Assembly (NCBI GenBank): GCA_022574265.1
Contig: JACZSI010000078.1
Span: 1 to 7,639 of the forward strand
Reading direction: 5' to 3'
DNA length: 7,639 bases
From: Chloroflexota bacterium
GTDB taxonomy: Bacteria > Chloroflexota > Dehalococcoidia > Lucifugimonadales > Australimonadaceae
Notes under the pieces: generated by a model
The model's database searches: none
What the model saw: only the letters and a program-made list of their open reading frames with translations
Told to the model about the DNA's origin: nothing
Position numbers and translations under genes: made by a program
Shown here: positions 5,226-7,639 of the stretch, piece by piece
How the letters are laid out: the number at the start of each line of letters is the position of its first letter
How positions within the stretch are numbered: position 1 is the stretch's first letter

Positions 5226-5857
5226 TGCCCAAGCTCCTGCGCACATGGCTGCCGCTCTCCATCGCGCTCGCCGGCTGGACGCTCGGCTGGATCTATGCGT
5301 GGCAGGCCCAGCTCTTCGAGCGCTATGGCCGCGAGGCCGCCCCCGGGCTGACGATCTTCGAGAACACGACGGGCGATCTCCGCGTGCTGTGGGTCGCGTC
5401 GGGCATCGGGCTGTTCCTCTCGGTCGTGGGCGTCAGCCTGCTGCTCAACCGGGGCATCTTCGCGTCCGATTCGCCGGGGTGGAGCCGCGTGTGGCTGGTC
5501 TCCGGCGTCCTCCTCACGGTCCTCGGACTATCGCTGCCCATCCTGTTCCCTTCGAAGACGATCATGGTGCTTGACGAGCGGGTGCAGGCCTTCACGGTAG
5601 AGTCGCGGTGGCTCTACGCGGAGACGGCCGAGGTGCTCCCGTTCGACCAGATCGCGAGGGTCAACCTCCGGGTGCACCGCACCCTCCAGCGCATCGGGAA
5701 CGCCCAGGCCTGCCAACAAGCGACCGGGCTGAGCATCGTGCGCAACGACAGGACGTGGCTCGATATCACCAGCGGCTTCGACCACCAGGCGGTGGCGAGC
5801 GGCGTCGCCGAGGCCGCCGGCGTCCCGCTCGATCGGACAGGCGCCGACGAATGCTGA
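5225..5857 (+). CDS. three-TM membrane protein of unknown function
   Basis: A 210-aa membrane protein that I do not recognise. The GTG start at 5225 shares a base with the phhB stop (TAGTG), and GAGG lies four bases upstream, so translation is likely coupled to phhB. The predicted membrane segments are at about residues 8-26, 52-74 and 89-108. The last ~100 residues form a soluble region with alternating strands and a final helix (MVLDERVQAF onward). This arrangement resembles membrane proteins with a PH-like or DUF-type sensor domain after their TM segments, but no specific family can be named. The only cysteines in the soluble part are one near residue 163 and the C-terminal residue. A functional tie to pterin metabolism is suggested only by the overlap. 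Confidence 0.85.
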   Translation: MPKLLRTWLPLSIALAGWTLGWIYAWQAQLFERYGREAAPGLTIFENTTGDLRVLWVASGIGLFLSVVGVSLLLNRGIFASDSPGWSRVWLVSGVLLTVLGLSLPILFPSKTIMVLDERVQAFTVESRWLYAETAEVLPFDQIARVNLRVHRTLQRIGNAQACQQATGLSIVRNDRTWLDITSGFDHQAVASGVAEAAGVPLDRTGADEC

Positions 5858-5858
5858 C

Positions 5859-5879
5859 GCGCGCCCGCTGAGGGTGCGC
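5859..5879. terminator. hairpin between convergent membrane-protein and amidohydrolase genes
   Basis: GCGCGCCC (5859-5866) pairs with GGGTGCGC (5872-5879): eight pairs with one G.U and a 5-nt loop GCTGA. It fills the 26-bp gap between convergent stop codons and has no T-tract. Its form is close to the hairpin at 2212-2234. Confidence 0.5.
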
Positions 5880-5883
5880 TGAG

Positions 5884-6978
5884 CTACAGGTTGTAGAGCG
5901 CGACCGCGTTGTCGACGAGGACCTTGTGCTTCTGCTCCTCGCTGATGGTGTCCAGGTTCCTGAACACCTCGATGGCGTCGACCTCGCTTGATGTGTCCGT
6001 GTGGCCGTAGTCCGTCCCGATGATCACGTTCTCGTCGCCGATGTAGCTGAAGATGTAGGGGAAATCATCGTCGGTCTGCGCTGAGACGTAGATGCGGTAG
6101 TCCTTGAAGGGGTTCTCAGGCAGCGGCGTGCCGTTCTGCCGCGCCCGCCGCCGCGTCTCGTGCATGATCCACGGTATCCACTGGGCCGACGACTCGATGA
6201 ACCCCCACCGCAGCTTGGGGAACCGCTTCGGCACGTCGCTCAGCAGCAACGCATGGCACGCGTGGATGGTCGGCATGCGGAACTGGGGCAGGCCACCGCT
6301 CGGGTCGTACGGCGTCGAGACGGCATCCATCAGCTGGTCGCTCGCATTGGCGATATGGATGGTGATGCTCAGGTCCAGCTTCTCAGCCGCCTCGTAGTAG
6401 GGGTAGTAGTACGGGTCCAGCATGAAGCGCGTGCCGTCGAAGGGCTTCATCACGACGCCCACCGCGCCGTTGTCCTTCGCGAACTGCATCATGCCGATGG
6501 CGGTCGGGATATCGGTCAGCGGCAGCACGCTCGTCCACCGCAGACGGCCCTTCCCCTGCTTCCAGCCATCGGCCATCCAGCGGTTCCACGATCTCGTGAG
6601 CGCGACGTCCACCTCGGGCCGCTGGGTCACGCTGCGGATCCACAGCGTGTTGTGCAGCACCTGCACGTCGATCCCCAGCCGGTCCATGTGCTCCAGGCGC
6701 AGCGGGACGTCCTCGAGCTCCCCCGCACCCGGCGCCGTCGCCAGCTCGCGTCCCGAGCGCTTCGATAGCGCCGCCAGCTGCTGCTCGCCCAGCGTGGCCG
6801 GCCGCAGCCCGCAGATCTTGCCGTCGATGACCCAGGCACGCCGGTTCGGGTCGTCGTCCGCGGAGAACGTCTGGGGACGGTACTTCAAGTCGTCCGCGTC
6901 CATGTACGCCCACGTCTGCTCGGATTCGAGCACGTGGGCGTCGGAATCGACGGCCCTGAGCTTGACTTGCGTGGTCAT
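5884..6978 (-). CDS. amidohydrolase-2 family metal-dependent hydrolase
   Basis: A 364-aa TIM-barrel metal hydrolase of the amidohydrolase 2 (ACMSD-like) family, whose members decarboxylate or hydrolyse aromatic acids and related substrates using a divalent metal. Counting from the chosen ATG, the N-terminal metal motif appears as DSDAHVLE (Asp13, His15), where other members have HxH. Further barrel residues are His208 (TIHIA), His239 (TIHACH), Glu262 in the FIESSAQWIPW block and Asp333 in GTDYGHTD. The C-terminus DNAVALYNL is the usual family end. The ATG at 6978 is preferred because homology begins just before DSDAH; GAGGGAG is 14 bases upstream. An ATG at 7005 would add nine residues but lies inside an inverted repeat and has no ribosome-binding site. 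It is divergent from a thiolase-like gene, which suggests a catabolic role; the substrate is unknown. Confidence 0.93.
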   Translation of the reverse strand: MTTQVKLRAVDSDAHVLESEQTWAYMDADDLKYRPQTFSADDDPNRRAWVIDGKICGLRPATLGEQQLAALSKRSGRELATAPGAGELEDVPLRLEHMDRLGIDVQVLHNTLWIRSVTQRPEVDVALTRSWNRWMADGWKQGKGRLRWTSVLPLTDIPTAIGMMQFAKDNGAVGVVMKPFDGTRFMLDPYYYPYYEAAEKLDLSITIHIANASDQLMDAVSTPYDPSGGLPQFRMPTIHACHALLLSDVPKRFPKLRWGFIESSAQWIPWIMHETRRRARQNGTPLPENPFKDYRIYVSAQTDDDFPYIFSYIGDENVIIGTDYGHTDTSSEVDAIEVFRNLDTISEEQKHKVLVDNAVALYNL

Positions 6979-7002
6979 GACAGCTTTGACTACTCCCTCG
7001 CT

Positions 7003-7024
7003 CATTCGCGCTGTGGCGCGAATG
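7003..7024. promoter_or_regulatory. perfect 8-bp inverted repeat, candidate operator
   Basis: CATTCGCG (7003-7010), spacer CTGTGG, CGCGAATG (7017-7024) form a perfect dyad in the intergenic region between the divergent amidohydrolase and thiolase-like genes. Half-site centres are 14 bp apart, near the spacing used by dimeric helix-turn-helix regulators. It would sit in the amidohydrolase leader or promoter and could govern both genes. Confidence 0.45.
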
Positions 7025-7103
7025 GCTCACAGCATCCGGATTCGAGCAGCGTCAGTATGCGCCAGGTGGCCGTCTGGCGGCAACGGCCGCGACCACCAGC
7101 GGC

Positions 7104-7109
7104 TATACT
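7104..7109 (+). promoter_or_regulatory. candidate -10 element for the thiolase-like gene
   Basis: TATACT, one mismatch from TATAAT, stands out in GC-rich surroundings 23 bases before the GTG start and just before GGAGG (7123-7127). No good -35 box is seen about 17 bases upstream (CAACGG at 7081-7086), so the promoter may depend on an activator. Confidence 0.4.
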
Positions 7110-7132
7110 CGGCCCGCCTGCTGGAGGAGACC

Positions 7133-7639
7133 GTGGCTTCCCTGTCGAAGTCCGCCGCCATCGTCGGCGTCGCCGAGTCCGACGAGATCGGCAACGTCCC
7201 CGGTAAGTCAGCCCTCCAGCTGCACGCCGAGGCCGCCTACAACGCCCTCGAGGACGCCGGCCTCTCCAAAGCGGACGTCGACGGCCTCTTCACCGCCGGG
7301 TACTCGACCTACGACACCGGCGAGTACCTCGGCATCAGCCCCCGCTACACCGACTCCACCACCGTGGGCGGCTCCTCGTTCGTCATCCACGTCGGGCACG
7401 CCGTCGCCGCCATCGCCGCCGGCTACTGCGAGGTCGCGCTCATCACGCACGGCCAGGCCGGACGCAGCGCCCGCGCCCGCGTCGAGCGCGACCCGAACCT
7501 GCCCACGCTCCAATACGAGAGCCCCTACGGCATCATCGGCCCACCCATCGCCTACTCGATGGCGGCCAGCCGCTACATGCACCAGTACGGCGAAGACCGC
7601 GCGCGCCAAGCCTTCGCCGAGATCGCGGTCTCCACACGG
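7133..7639 (+). CDS. thiolase-like / SCP-x (Ltp-type) acyl-CoA C-acyltransferase, N-terminal part
   Basis: The first 169 codons of a thiolase-fold protein, cut by the window end with no stop. It starts at GTG 7133 with GGAGG five bases upstream. The N-terminus (SAAIVGVAESDEIG, near residues 7-20) followed by HAEAAYNALEDAGL (31-44) and DVDGLF (48-53) is the typical opening of the SCP-x/Ltp thiolase group. The segment where thiolases carry the nucleophilic Cys reads VGGSSF (residues 78-83), so that Cys is absent. This is common in Ltp-type proteins, some of which act as retro-aldolases with a DUF35 (OB-fold) partner in steroid side-chain breakdown. The true reaction is therefore open: thiolysis, aldol cleavage or no catalysis. 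The partner gene, if any, would lie beyond the window. Confidence 0.9.
   Translation, partial: MASLSKSAAIVGVAESDEIGNVPGKSALQLHAEAAYNALEDAGLSKADVDGLFTAGYSTYDTGEYLGISPRYTDSTTVGGSSFVIHVGHAVAAIAAGYCEVALITHGQAGRSARARVERDPNLPTLQYESPYGIIGPPIAYSMAASRYMHQYGEDRARQAFAEIAVSTR

Noticed and set aside
1..7639. tRNA, rRNA, CRISPR array or phage genes
   Set aside because: No cloverleaf, rRNA-like stretch, regularly spaced repeats or phage protein motifs were seen.

Overview
This is GC-rich bacterial DNA, densely packed with genes. The gene set (class I ribonucleotide reductase, an amidohydrolase-2 protein, a phthalate-decarboxylase-like binding protein, an SCP-x/Ltp-type thiolase, and CheX without visible flagellar genes) would fit a Chloroflexota lineage such as Dehalococcoidia/SAR202. 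That assignment is inference from gene content only; no marker RNA is present.

Left part (1-2195, all + strand). The window opens on twelve codons that look like the cysteine-bearing C-terminal tail of the ribonucleotide reductase large subunit (nrdA). The small subunit (nrdB) lies about 1.15 kb downstream with all metal ligands and the radical tyrosine. Between them are a doubtful 76-codon ORF, a GIY-YIG nuclease gene bracketed by two inverted copies of a 28-bp hairpin-forming repeat, and a 140-aa coiled-coil protein of unknown function. The nuclease unit looks like a small REP-like mobile cassette lodged in an nrdA-nrdB operon.

Middle part (2196-4696). Two minus-strand genes follow: a CheX-type CheY-P phosphatase and a cytoplasmic-looking type II binding protein of the 4,5-dihydroxyphthalate decarboxylase/NMT1-like group. 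Divergent from these is a 164-aa protein that begins with an almost exact FliM CheY-binding peptide, but continues into a coiled coil and a C-terminal four-cysteine zinc ribbon instead of FliM domains. CheX and this protein both point to CheY-P signalling. A 20-bp palindromic motif recurs upstream of each.

Right part (4697-7639). Pterin-4a-carbinolamine dehydratase overlaps by one base (TAGTG) a three-TM membrane protein of unknown function. Convergent to them is an amidohydrolase-2 metal-dependent hydrolase. Divergent from that, and cut off by the window end, is a thiolase-like protein whose nucleophile region reads GGSS rather than a Cys motif. A perfect 8-bp inverted repeat sits in the divergent amidohydrolase/thiolase intergenic region.

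Gene ends on the minus strand and both convergent junctions carry short GC-rich hairpins with 5-nt loops and no T-tract. The strongest leads for new biology are the FliM-peptide/zinc-ribbon protein with CheX, and the repeat-bracketed GIY-YIG unit in the nrd locus.
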